Below, in pieces: positions 25,018-33,284 of a stretch of 37,952 bases of DNA; the first letter of the stretch is position 1, and each line of letters starts with the position of its first letter. The notes beneath the pieces are model-generated. The model had not been told where the DNA came from. It made no database searches and saw nothing but the letters and a program-made list of their open reading frames with translations. Source of the DNA: Candidatus Thorarchaeota archaeon (GTDB taxonomy: Archaea > Asgardarchaeota > Thorarchaeia > Thorarchaeales > Thorarchaeaceae). The DNA is taken from contig JAEOSL010000020.1 of NCBI GenBank assembly GCA_016840385.1, forward strand, positions 1 through 37,952, in the 5' to 3' direction. The position numbers and the translations under genes were made by a program.

Positions 25018-25155
25018 TTCTGTTATGTGAGAAATTGAACATCTTTACTATAACTAGTTCAATTCATGCTCTTGTTAGAAAAAAAAGCAACAATGATGTA
25101 ATTTTGCAATCGTAATAGTTACAATTTCAAACTTTTCTCATGTTTTGAAAGCATC

Positions 25156-25163
25156 CTTAAATA
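25156..25163 (+). promoter_or_regulatory. Candidate TATA box for the haem surface protein pair
   Basis: CTTAAATA, about 55 nt before ATG 25218; the transcript would begin near 25186. GAGGG (25205-25209) is the ribosome binding site. Confidence 0.5.
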
Positions 25164-25217
25164 GACCCTAAAAATGGTCAGGCTAACCTAAGAGTGCATC
25201 ATATGAGGGAAATCTGT

Positions 25218-26150
25218 ATGAATCGAACAATAAGAAAGAAACTGGTTATCACTAGTGTTGTTGCACTACTTATGTTCCTAGCAGTAAGTTCAACCTACGC
25301 TGAACCCGACTACACTTCTGAATGTGGAGGTTGTCATACCCCCAATCCCTCATTCACAATGTCTTCAAATTCCACAGGTAATGCAACCATTGAAGTTCCA
25401 TTCACTCTAAGAATTACAGCTCAGAAACCATCAATGGGCGGTGTTAATTTTTATCTGTCTGTGCAGGCAGGTTGGGCTGATAATGATGAGTTCTCTTTTA
25501 CTCCATTTCATGTTCAAGATGGCTCTGGCGAAGATCTAACTAGTGCGAACTGGAACGTCACTTATGATTTCACTTTTACACCAAATAGTGTTGGAAACTA
25601 TACGATTAGAGCTTGGTGCTCAACAGGCTCATCATCACAGTCTATCGACATCCCTATAGATGTCAAAGATATCCCTGATGTAACTGCACCAACTGTCGAT
25701 AGCCCATCTGACATAGAGTACAACGTATTGACTACGGGCCACAATATAACTTGGACACCGTATGATGAGAACCCATCGCATTTCGACGTCGACCTCAATG
25801 GAACTAGTGTCTTATCAGGCGTGTGGGACGGCCAGCCAATATACATCAATATCGATTACTTGGGTCCTGGTACATATGAGTATACACTCATTGCATTCGA
25901 TATCGGTGGAAATAATGTGACCGATATAGTGATTGTAACTGTAACAGGAGAAGTTCCTACAACCACCACCACAACAACGTCTACAACAACCACAACTACT
26001 ACTACAACAACAACAGGAGGATCTACAGGGACTCCTGTAGATGATGAGAAACTAATTGAAACTACCACGTTTAGTTTTATCATTCTGGCGATGGGAGGAA
26101 TCGTGGGTGTATTGAGTTTTCTTTTAATTTTGGATAGATGGAGGTCGTGA
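25218..26150 (+). CDS. Single-haem c-type surface protein with Ig-like domains and Thr-rich anchor
   Basis: 310 residues from ATG 25218, chosen because GAGGG lies 8 nt upstream; GTG 25194 and ATG 25203 are in frame. Signal peptide to about residue 28 (ending STYAEP), then one haem motif ECGGCH (C36, C39, H40). A beta-rich domain follows containing WADNDEFSF, then a second Ig/Fn3-like domain (SPSDIEYNVLTTGHNITW), a Thr-rich stalk, and a C-terminal TM helix ending DRWRS. It is probably an extracellular electron carrier anchored to the membrane. The sixth haem ligand is not obvious. Cotranscribed with the paralogue 1 nt downstream, which shares the whole architecture. Confidence 0.85.
   Translation: MNRTIRKKLVITSVVALLMFLAVSSTYAEPDYTSECGGCHTPNPSFTMSSNSTGNATIEVPFTLRITAQKPSMGGVNFYLSVQAGWADNDEFSFTPFHVQDGSGEDLTSANWNVTYDFTFTPNSVGNYTIRAWCSTGSSSQSIDIPIDVKDIPDVTAPTVDSPSDIEYNVLTTGHNITWTPYDENPSHFDVDLNGTSVLSGVWDGQPIYINIDYLGPGTYEYTLIAFDIGGNNVTDIVIVTVTGEVPTTTTTTTSTTTTTTTTTTTGGSTGTPVDDEKLIETTTFSFIILAMGGIVGVLSFLLILDRWRS
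25959..26014 (+). repeat. ACN-codon tract (Thr-rich stalk)
   Basis: Uninterrupted Thr codons apart from one Ser, immediately before the C-terminal anchor of the haem surface protein. Confidence 0.85.
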
Positions 26151-26151
26151 G

Positions 26152-27105
26152 ATGAGGAAATCATTCAAGCCCCTAATCATTGTATCCTTGATGACTTTGA
26201 TTGTTCTTTATGCTGGGGCGTCAATGACCATTGCTTTCTCCGATTCAAAATTAGAGTGTGGAACTTCGGGGTGTCACGACATTCTAACTCTTACACTTAC
26301 TTCAAATGCAACAGGGACAGTTAGTGCGACTGTTGGTAAACCTTTCATTCTCGATATCGATGCAGGAGGTTATGCTGCAGGTGATTCCGCGTTCTGGATC
26401 AAGATAATGTCTGACTGGGCTGATAACAACCAGTTCTCTTTCACCGAAACAGCAGTTCAAAATGATGGTACAGGCGACAATAACGGCGACACTACCGCGA
26501 TTTCAATTTCAGTAGAGTTCACACCTATATCAGCAGGAACTCACACACTTAGAATATGGACTGCTGGAAAGGCCGATTTGGCAGGAAGCTTGGATGTTAC
26601 TGTGTTAGCTGAGTATGATGCGAATGCGCCAATTCTTGATAGTCCTGTTGATATTGAATATGAATATTCAGTAACGGGGAACGGAATTACTTGGAACGCA
26701 ACAGACGCAAATCCATCAAACTACACAATCTTCCGAAATGGAGTGACTCTTTCCTCTGGAACATGGAACGGATCATCGATTTACATTCTTGTTGATTGGC
26801 TCATTCCAGGGATATACGATTATACTCTTACCGTTTTTAATCTCGGAGAATATTCTACAAGTGATACAGTGATGGTTACTGTGACAAATCCCCCCTCTAG
26901 TACTACGACAACTACTACTACAACCACCACAACTACCACAACAACTACTGCTACAACTACATCAACAACAACTACTACAACCTTTGCTCAACCTATGGAT
27001 CCAACCGTTACTAATACGCTCTCTCTTGTCGTTGGTACATGGGCAGTCATAATTGTCGTTGTTCTTCTGATATCGGAGATTCTTATCAGAAAAGGAAAAT
27101 GGTAG
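26152..27105 (+). CDS. Surface protein with CX4CH haem-like motif, paralogue of the upstream gene
   Basis: 317 residues. Signal peptide (LIIVSLMTLIVLYAGASM), then LECGTSGCH, a CX4CH motif (C36, C41, H42) in the place where the paralogue has CXXCH. The following domain has SDWADNNQFSF, matching WADNDEFSF of the paralogue, and a second Ig/Fn3-like domain. A Thr-rich stalk and one TM helix end the protein. CX4CH motifs do bind haem in some multihaem cytochromes, so this is a probable but unproven c-haem protein. GGAGGT upstream and one base between genes show an operon; a bidirectional hairpin terminator follows. Confidence 0.8.
   Translation: MRKSFKPLIIVSLMTLIVLYAGASMTIAFSDSKLECGTSGCHDILTLTLTSNATGTVSATVGKPFILDIDAGGYAAGDSAFWIKIMSDWADNNQFSFTETAVQNDGTGDNNGDTTAISISVEFTPISAGTHTLRIWTAGKADLAGSLDVTVLAEYDANAPILDSPVDIEYEYSVTGNGITWNATDANPSNYTIFRNGVTLSSGTWNGSSIYILVDWLIPGIYDYTLTVFNLGEYSTSDTVMVTVTNPPSSTTTTTTTTTTTTTTTTATTTSTTTTTTFAQPMDPTVTNTLSLVVGTWAVIIVVVLLISEILIRKGKW
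26902..26982 (+). repeat. ACN-codon tract (Thr-rich stalk)
   Basis: Near-pure Thr codons interrupted by single Ala and Ser codons, preceding the C-terminal anchor. Confidence 0.85.
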
Positions 27106-27122
27106 TGGGCTAACACTATCAT

Positions 27123-27170
27123 AAAAAAAAGAGATGGTCGAGTCCAAGAACTCGACCGTATTCTATTTTC
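27123..27170. terminator. Bidirectional hairpin terminator between convergent genes
   Basis: GGTCGAGT (27136-27143) pairs perfectly with ACTCGACC (27150-27157) around a six-base loop. The plus strand continues into TATTCTATTTTC; on the minus strand the hairpin is followed by eight T (27123-27130). It lies between the haem surface protein genes and ccmF, so it can end both transcripts. Confidence 0.75.
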
Positions 27171-29247
27171 AACTATCTTGATTCTCAACCACTACTTCCT
27201 CTGAGTCTTCCTGAACATCCCCATAGAGATCTTTCTCTTTCCCCTTGAGTGACTTAAGTAATACTTGAGCCTCGATAGCAAACATAGGAACCATCGCAGC
27301 CATCATCAAGAAAGCACCAAGCCAAACGAAGGATATGTATGGAAGTATCTTAGTATGAATTGTCACTTGGTACGTGCCGGGTGCGATTTGTTGAAAACCA
27401 GTGACTGCAATAAACACATCACGGTAAACATTCGTATGCAAGTATACTTGATGACTTATCATGTTCCAATCAGGATGACCAGTCATTGTAGCATAACCTA
27501 TTCCAACACGCCTGCTTACATTGGCACTATCTGTTTCAATGACCTGGATGGTCACAACCATATTGAAATCTCGATCATGAATGAAGTACTCTAGGTCAAT
27601 ATCAGTTACTTGAATGTGAATACCGGGGGCAATTTCTCGAACATTGCCCTCCATATAACCTGAGTTAGTTTCATAGACGACATTCTCACTCATAAACACA
27701 CCCAACAAGAGTATGATGAGACCGAGATGAAGCATCAGTCGTCCCACTTGACGGGTACTTGCTATCTTATCCTTTCCAATCATCTGTCGTACAAATGCTA
27801 TTACAAGAAATGCAATAGCTCCAACTGCAGGAATCACAAGTAGGTTAGCAGGCCAGAAGTTTGTTGGTAACGCGAGTCCACCAAATACTGTTAGACCAGC
27901 AAGAAGTCCACCAATGGCGAAGAGTGAAAGCATAGTGATTCCTCGACCACGGATACTCAGGAATTTAGTATTCAAACAAAAGAATGCCGAAGCCACGAGA
28001 AATGCACTTGCTAAATAGAACCCATATTGAAAGAACTCAATTCTAATTCCAATTGAACTGTCTGCAAGGCTAGCTGGGTCAAAGATAGCTATTCCCAAGT
28101 TGTATGCCGCAGGATAAGCGACGCCGATTGTGGAAGTCGCGGTGACAATTACAAGACCAATTAGAGCCGTCTTAATTGATAGTAATCGAATATTCTTTTC
28201 CTTGAAAAAGCCAAGTACATCAGAAGTATCGTCATCCGACATATCTCGAAAGCCTGCATACAGTGTAAGACCAACTCCGAGGACTAAGGTAAAGATTAGT
28301 GTTGCAAGCATTGTCCAACTCACAATCGTAATCCCAAATCCATGAACAGAATTGAGGATTCCACTCCTTGTAGTCCAAGTTGCAAAAATCACTGTAACAT
28401 ATGCCATGACGAGGAAAGAATCACGTAAGACATCATTCTTTCTGAAAACAGGTTTGGCATGGTAAAACGCTGTCAGCAATAACCATGGGATTAGAGATGT
28501 TGTTTCCACCGGATCCCACGCCCAATATCCGCCCCAGCCTAGAACAATATATGCCCAATAGCCGCCAATCGCGATACCAGCCGAGAGCATCAACCAGGCA
28601 AAGATGGTTGTGAATCGCACGTAGGAATGAACCACTGGGATTGGATCTTGACTACGTTCCTCACTGCGAATGGTGAATCCTGCAAGCTTGACTGAAAAAG
28701 GCACCAGAATCAAAGCATATGCGATAAATATGATCGGAGGGTGAATCACATTATAGATTGTAGATAATAATGGATTGAGACCAAGTCCATCAGGAGGGAT
28801 AAATCCCAAAGTCGGTCTAAAAGGATCTGCAACAAATGCATTCACTGCAACAAGAATAGACGATACTCCCATGAGGATTGAAGCTCTGTAGACAAGCTTG
28901 TCATCTTCATATCCTCGACTTGCCAACCTATATCCAAAGTATATAGTGAATGATAGAAATGTCCAGAAGATAAGAGACCCTGATTGTCCAGCCCACAATG
29001 CTGAAATCTTTAGTAATAAATCAGCATCGATATTTGTTACCTGTCGAACATAGTCATACTGAAACTGATTCATGAAAATCAGAGTAGCCATCCACAATAA
29101 TGCTCCAACTGAGGTTATGAAACTAGTCAGTGAAGTAATGAATGAATAGCGAGTATAGTTCTCAATTCTCGGACCAACCAATAGAAAGATCGTATCCAAG
29201 ATTCCTGCTGCGATAACAACAATTAGTAATATTGTACCAATATCCAT
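27169..29247 (-). CDS. ccmF: CcmF-type haem lyase for cytochrome c maturation
   Basis: 692 residues, polytopic (about 15 TM helices), slightly longer than bacterial CcmF. The WWD haem-handling motif reads LGWGGYWAWDPVETTSLIPWL. Conserved His regions include NVIHPPIIFIAY, TAFYHAKP, GILNSVHGFG and LMLHLGLI. A large extracellular loop of about 120 residues follows the late helix pair, before a final helix and acidic tail ending ENQDS. Known role: attach haem to CXXCH motifs outside the membrane. No CcmE, CcmC or CcmH is encoded in the window. The upstream toroid-like gene ends 12 nt before, so both are one operon. The surrounding c-type cytochromes are its likely substrates. Confidence 0.9.
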   Translation of the reverse strand: MDIGTILLIVVIAAGILDTIFLLVGPRIENYTRYSFITSLTSFITSVGALLWMATLIFMNQFQYDYVRQVTNIDADLLLKISALWAGQSGSLIFWTFLSFTIYFGYRLASRGYEDDKLVYRASILMGVSSILVAVNAFVADPFRPTLGFIPPDGLGLNPLLSTIYNVIHPPIIFIAYALILVPFSVKLAGFTIRSEERSQDPIPVVHSYVRFTTIFAWLMLSAGIAIGGYWAYIVLGWGGYWAWDPVETTSLIPWLLLTAFYHAKPVFRKNDVLRDSFLVMAYVTVIFATWTTRSGILNSVHGFGITIVSWTMLATLIFTLVLGVGLTLYAGFRDMSDDDTSDVLGFFKEKNIRLLSIKTALIGLVIVTATSTIGVAYPAAYNLGIAIFDPASLADSSIGIRIEFFQYGFYLASAFLVASAFFCLNTKFLSIRGRGITMLSLFAIGGLLAGLTVFGGLALPTNFWPANLLVIPAVGAIAFLVIAFVRQMIGKDKIASTRQVGRLMLHLGLIILLLGVFMSENVVYETNSGYMEGNVREIAPGIHIQVTDIDLEYFIHDRDFNMVVTIQVIETDSANVSRRVGIGYATMTGHPDWNMISHQVYLHTNVYRDVFIAVTGFQQIAPGTYQVTIHTKILPYISFVWLGAFLMMAAMVPMFAIEAQVLLKSLKGKEKDLYGDVQEDSEEVVVENQDS

Positions 29248-29259
29248 AGTAAACTCTCC

Positions 29260-31440
29260 TTACTCTTGTTTTCTCTTTCGGCTTGTTTTACGCTGTCTTG
29301 CTCTTCTTTGTGCGTTTTTCTTTCCATCACGTTGTGCTTCTCTATACCTTCCCTTCTTCCTTTTTGCATAGACATAGCCCACACCTGGTGCAGCTACTAA
29401 TCCCACTACAGCTACCACTTGAAAGGTAGCAATTGGTGAGAAGCTATAAACTGGACTAAGAATCGTGAGTTGATAGAGCCTGCTCTCACCAACATTACCA
29501 GCCTCATCTGTCACCAGACAGAAGAATGCGATTTGTTCACCGCCATTAAATTGGCCGAGTGCGATTCGCCAGATGATTCTACCATCCTCAACTCCTATAG
29601 GCGTCATATTTTCTTGGGTATATACAGCATCAAATAATCTCCACTGCATCACACAAGAGTTCGTATGACTTTGTTCCGGAAACTCATATGTTTCAATATC
29701 AATTACAACATCATCACCCGCTCGAACATCACCTTCTGGGTAGATAGCATGAAGTTCAGCAATTGGGGCAAATGTATCCGTCCGAACGATGAAATAGTAA
29801 GAGCCTGCGACGAATGAACGACCTGTTGTATCATTAGCGACAATATCGAAATTCACTTCGGTGGTGTCATCAAATGTACCAATCGAATTATTGAATATAC
29901 CTCCAATCTGTGGATGAGATAGCAATGGAAAAGTACCATATGATGTATTGCCTCCCACTTTCATAGAATAGTTAACGTATACAAAATCAATACCATCATC
30001 ATCAAGGGCGGTTACTGAGAAATAAACGATATCTTCAGGTCGAGGGTTTGTTGGATTAATCCTCACTGAACTTACTATAGGTAATCCATATCTCCAAGCA
30101 CGCTCCAAACTAAGAACACCTTGCGCTTGCACTGCGGTATAATGAATTCTCCAATCATCTGTGATAACTGCCCAAATCTGGTTACCATTACTTACAAAGC
30201 CCTCAACACCAGGATCCCACAAATGTCCAAGAGTAAGCTCTAGAGTATCAATAACCATTCGAATCGGATATATTGAATCTGATGCTTCATACAAATCCTC
30301 AAGAGCTAAAATCATCTGAAACTGGATCTCGGAGTATTTGTAGTACTTGACATCTTCATCATCTAGAGGATCGTATGGTGCACCATCAACTGTTTCCGCA
30401 AACCAACCTCCTTCTTCACCATCCCAATTATTGGCGATAAGTGTTTCAAAGATTTCTGTAGCTTGGTTTAGGTAAGTTGTGTCACCAGTTGTTTCAAAAC
30501 CCTTGACAAGAGCTCTCATTGCCATAGCATTAAGATCGGTTACAATTGAATGTGCAACTCGATTTCCTTCTGCCACGACAATAGGTCCACCGCTTCGATT
30601 CGTTGCCAGCATATAGCCTTTGAATTCCATTTCAAAATAATACCTCATCTGAGAAATCATGAATGACATAGATCGATTAGCCATGTCCACCATTGTCATG
30701 TTTCCCAAGGACAAACCTGCATCATAGAGAACAGAAGCTCCAAGAACTAGATGGTCCAACCTTTTTCCGTCATTTGGGTAAATTTCAGAGAAGGAAGCCG
30801 GTACATTGAGCGAACCATTTCTCATTGTGTAGAAATAGAAACCCTCGTAAACTGGGTCATAGAGCATATCAGTCAGACACATTAGTGCACTCTCTTTTTC
30901 TGCAGTAAAATCAAGAGAGGTATTGGTGGATTCCGCGAGATCAAGAGCCCAGTAAGCGTAAGCTTGGACTCCGGGTCGTTTGGTTTGAGCAATCTCGATA
31001 TCAGCGTACTCGTTCACATAATAGCCAGGGTATGTCGGATCCTTGAAAATACTCACCATACTATTTGCCGCCCTGCTCATTGCAATTGAGAAAGTTGCAT
31101 TGTTTGACATTTCATAAGCATTTGATAATGCAGCTATCGCCCAATAGTAATTAGCGAGACTGGTGAGTTCCTGATGTGTATCCCAATCAGCACTGCCAGC
31201 ATGAAATATTCTCCCCCTTGATATATTCATGAGTTTGGATACTAGGATATCCGCTGTTGCCTCTGCATAATTTCTGTATGAAGATATGTTGTACTCTGGG
31301 TCCTGTGATATTATTGGTATCTTTGCATTCTCATTAATGTCTATTTTATAGTCACCAGTAACAGTGATGTTTGCACCCAAACTTAGTGCATTCAACATCA
31401 CAATGGCAAATGTTATCGTGAAGATGATTTTTTGTTTCAT
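29260..31440 (-). CDS. Secreted, membrane-anchored toroid-like protein of unknown substrate
   Basis: 726 residues. Signal peptide (IIFTITFAIVMLNALSLGA), a region of about 45-465 with repeated helical hairpins and motifs such as DPTYPGYYVNEY, DPVYEGFYF, DGEEGGWFAE and DPGVEGFVS, spaced like the inner helices of an alpha/alpha toroid (six-hairpin glycosidase or N-acylglucosamine epimerase-like fold). Two Ig-like domains follow (about 470-670), then one TM helix (ATFQVVAVVGLVAAPGVGYVY) and a very basic tail (KNAQRRARQRKTSRKRKQE). Fold recognition is by pattern only and no catalytic residue is certain. It is cotranscribed with ccmF, which suggests a link to surface cytochromes, perhaps glycan processing; unproven. 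Confidence 0.75.
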   Translation of the reverse strand: MKQKIIFTITFAIVMLNALSLGANITVTGDYKIDINENAKIPIISQDPEYNISSYRNYAEATADILVSKLMNISRGRIFHAGSADWDTHQELTSLANYYWAIAALSNAYEMSNNATFSIAMSRAANSMVSIFKDPTYPGYYVNEYADIEIAQTKRPGVQAYAYWALDLAESTNTSLDFTAEKESALMCLTDMLYDPVYEGFYFYTMRNGSLNVPASFSEIYPNDGKRLDHLVLGASVLYDAGLSLGNMTMVDMANRSMSFMISQMRYYFEMEFKGYMLATNRSGGPIVVAEGNRVAHSIVTDLNAMAMRALVKGFETTGDTTYLNQATEIFETLIANNWDGEEGGWFAETVDGAPYDPLDDEDVKYYKYSEIQFQMILALEDLYEASDSIYPIRMVIDTLELTLGHLWDPGVEGFVSNGNQIWAVITDDWRIHYTAVQAQGVLSLERAWRYGLPIVSSVRINPTNPRPEDIVYFSVTALDDDGIDFVYVNYSMKVGGNTSYGTFPLLSHPQIGGIFNNSIGTFDDTTEVNFDIVANDTTGRSFVAGSYYFIVRTDTFAPIAELHAIYPEGDVRAGDDVVIDIETYEFPEQSHTNSCVMQWRLFDAVYTQENMTPIGVEDGRIIWRIALGQFNGGEQIAFFCLVTDEAGNVGESRLYQLTILSPVYSFSPIATFQVVAVVGLVAAPGVGYVYAKRKKGRYREAQRDGKKNAQRRARQRKTSRKRKQE

Positions 31441-31485
31441 TGTCTATCTATCCTAATCGAATATCTTGTGCGCAATTTCATTGCA

Positions 31486-31494
31486 CTTATAAAA
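31486..31494 (-). promoter_or_regulatory. TATA box for the toroid-ccmF operon
   Basis: Minus-strand TTTTATAAG, about 50 nt before ATG 31440, predicting a leader of about 23 nt. Confidence 0.55.
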
Positions 31495-31528
31495 TTCAGG
31501 TTGTGGCTGTGTCGGACTTCAAGGAGCT

Positions 31529-31565
31529 GAAAGAAAAAGGGATTCCAGATACCGAAGTACCTGGA
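31529..31565 (-). terminator. Stable UUCG hairpin plus T tract after the multihaem gene
   Basis: In the minus-strand RNA, CCAGGUAC-UUCG-GUAUCUGG forms an 8-bp stem with one G-U pair and a C(UUCG)G tetraloop; one further A-U pair extends it. The strand then runs into CCCTTTTTCTTT. It lies 33 nt after the multihaem stop. Confidence 0.7.
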
Positions 31566-31597
31566 TTCACCATACGTATGTTTGTTTCTAACAGCGT

Positions 31598-33004
31598 CTA
31601 TCGACGTCTGCCAACCAATACTCCTAGGAGCAGGCCAACAACAATACCACCTGCGGCTCCACCAACAATAATCAGAGTGTCTGCGCTAAATCCAGCAGCT
31701 GGTGCTGGGAGGTTTTCATAATAGAAAGCCTTAGCGTCAAGAAGGTCTCTGAAAGCTCCATTAACTGCTTCAAATGTTTCCATAGGATCATGGAAGCCAT
31801 CTGAGCGGTCGTAGCCATAATAGTGAGCTACACCAACAGCGGTTTCAACCTCATCTAACACATAACTGGTTAGAGTGTAGTTTGCACCGACTGTTGCATT
31901 GTATGCTTCCACTATAGCTTCGAAAGCTGTAGCTTCAGTTTCGAGTTCCTCAACTAAGTCGTGGAACGCGGACTGAATCTCTTCTAGTTGGTTGATAGCC
32001 CAATCTTCATGTCCCTCATGGCATGCTGTACTTTGAGCACACGCAACTTCTGGATCAACAGCGAAGGTGTGGTTAATGTAAGCTGAGCCATAACCTCCGG
32101 GTTGCCAACCATGGCAATCGATACATTCGACATCCGCAAGATCATGCGGACCTCCGCGCCATACAGTAGCGGAGGGATGATGACTACCCACGTGACAAAT
32201 AGCACAGAGTTCTGTGGCATTAACGGCACGAATCTGGCCCGGGTTTGATGAGTAATTCGAGTGACTCGAATGACAAGCCGGACAAGTTAATGGGTTGAAA
32301 TCACCTGTAGGGTCGAAATCAGTTGCTTGGTCGATGAACCCTTCAGTGGACATGCAGTGCATACAGGAGGATCCTGCGTGGCTGCTTGTTCTAAGATCTG
32401 TTAGCGAGTTGGCATGGGCCGAGTTTGACCAGTCATCAACTACACCGTCGCCATGTCCAACATGACAAGAGGCACAGTCGTCACCATCAACTGAATAGTA
32501 TGGTGAAGTTAGGTCGTGGCACGAACCACATTGGATACCAAGACCATCATGTGAGTCTGTGGCATTATCCCAATTTGTTGCGTGACACTGAGCACATGTG
32601 GCATTGAAATCTGCCCATGCCCTTTCGGCATGAGTGCCTATGAAGACATATGTGCTATTACTCGTTACATGTGTCGCATGACCTGTTGCATTCCAATAGT
32701 CAAACTCATCGGTGTGACAAGTGGCGCCGATGCATGATTCGGGGTCAGTAAAATCACCCATATCAGGCGTCGCAAGTTCATGCGCTTCTCGAGTCCTATC
32801 GCCCCAGAGGGTAATAGGGATACCAGATCCGGTCGGTCCTAGGAGAATGGCGAAACCAATGAGGACCAGGAACAGGTAGTAACCTGCTACTGCTCTCTTA
32901 TTGACCACGGGGGTCTCGTCAGTGTAGTACACCATCGATTTTTCACCAAACTCTTTAGGTTTGAGTAGGAAATCACGCGCGCTCCGCAATTTAAGCATGT
33001 TCAT
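31598..33004 (-). CDS. Membrane-anchored multihaem cytochrome c (up to nine haems, three non-canonical motifs)
   Basis: 468 residues. An N-terminal TM helix (GYYLFLVLIGFAILL, about 41-56), an extracellular haem region, and a C-terminal TM helix ending LLLGVLVGRRR. Motifs in order: C91 CX4CH, C137 CXXCH, C159 CXXCH, C177 CXXCH, C214 CXXCM, C241 CXXCH, C267 CXXCH, C294 CXXCH and C322 CX5CH. The fifth reads SCMHCMST, checked in the DNA, with Met where His is expected. Many extra His (for example HSSH, VGSHHPS) could be distal ligands. A helical segment (about 340-440) resembles the C-terminal helices of NrfA/octahaem cytochromes. Function could be terminal reduction or electron conduction outward. 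ATG 33004 or ATG 32998 is the start. Confidence 0.9.
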   Translation of the reverse strand: MNMLKLRSARDFLLKPKEFGEKSMVYYTDETPVVNKRAVAGYYLFLVLIGFAILLGPTGSGIPITLWGDRTREAHELATPDMGDFTDPESCIGATCHTDEFDYWNATGHATHVTSNSTYVFIGTHAERAWADFNATCAQCHATNWDNATDSHDGLGIQCGSCHDLTSPYYSVDGDDCASCHVGHGDGVVDDWSNSAHANSLTDLRTSSHAGSSCMHCMSTEGFIDQATDFDPTGDFNPLTCPACHSSHSNYSSNPGQIRAVNATELCAICHVGSHHPSATVWRGGPHDLADVECIDCHGWQPGGYGSAYINHTFAVDPEVACAQSTACHEGHEDWAINQLEEIQSAFHDLVEELETEATAFEAIVEAYNATVGANYTLTSYVLDEVETAVGVAHYYGYDRSDGFHDPMETFEAVNGAFRDLLDAKAFYYENLPAPAAGFSADTLIIVGGAAGGIVVGLLLGVLVGRRR

Positions 33005-33020
33005 TCTATAGTTAAGTATC

Positions 33021-33030
33021 TAAATAAAAA
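33021..33030 (-). promoter_or_regulatory. Candidate TATA box for the multihaem cytochrome gene
   Basis: Minus-strand TTTTTATTTA. The spacing to ATG 33004 or 32998 predicts a leaderless or nearly leaderless transcript. Confidence 0.45.
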
Positions 33031-33146
33031 TTACAAATTGCAAGTCCAAAATAATGGTTTGGTGACATAATTTGGAAAATTATGATGTATTCCGTTAATG
33101 TAGGGACCATTAATTTCAATTATAGGTCAAAATAAACCGAAAAAGA

Positions 33147-33199
33147 GATATCTTGTAACCACGAAACTGATTAGATTGCTAATCAATTCCGCAAGATAT
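33147..33199. promoter_or_regulatory. Nested inverted repeats in the divergent promoter region
   Basis: The 280-nt gap between the divergent cytochrome genes holds an outer pair, ATATCTTG (33148-33155) with CAAGATAT (33192-33199), around an inner pair, TGATTAG (33168-33174) with CTAATCA (33179-33185). The inner element fits TGATT-N8-AATCA, as at 20448-20465. The outer right arm overlaps the candidate TATA box at 33196. Confidence 0.5.
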
Positions 33200-33204
33200 T
33201 AAGG
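33196..33204 (+). promoter_or_regulatory. Candidate TATA box for the cytochrome-GlcD/GlcF operon
   Basis: ATATTAAGG, resembling the TTTTAAGG box at 20484. The leader to ATG 33285 would be about 60 nt. Confidence 0.4.
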
Positions 33205-33284
33205 CGGGTCAGTTACTCCCACCATTCATATCTGAGATGTATTTCTTGGATAAAACAGACAATCTATGATCTGGGGACTCATCA

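Noticed and set aside
25033..25064. Inverted repeat AATTGAAC/GTTCAATT with a 16-nt spacer between divergent surface-protein genes
   Set aside because: Arms of 8 bp with a wide spacer in an AT-rich region can arise by chance; no matching copy was found elsewhere in the window.
25856..26164. Poly-Val antisense frames at the Thr-rich tracts (also 1457-1687)
   Set aside because: Runs of Val are just the complement of the ACN stalk codons.
31440..31721. 93-codon open frame on the plus strand across the gap between the multihaem and toroid genes
   Set aside because: It runs antisense into the multihaem gene, and its free part is explained by the minus-strand UUCG terminator and TATA box. The Pro/Thr-rich end is the antisense of the Gly/Ala-rich anchor.
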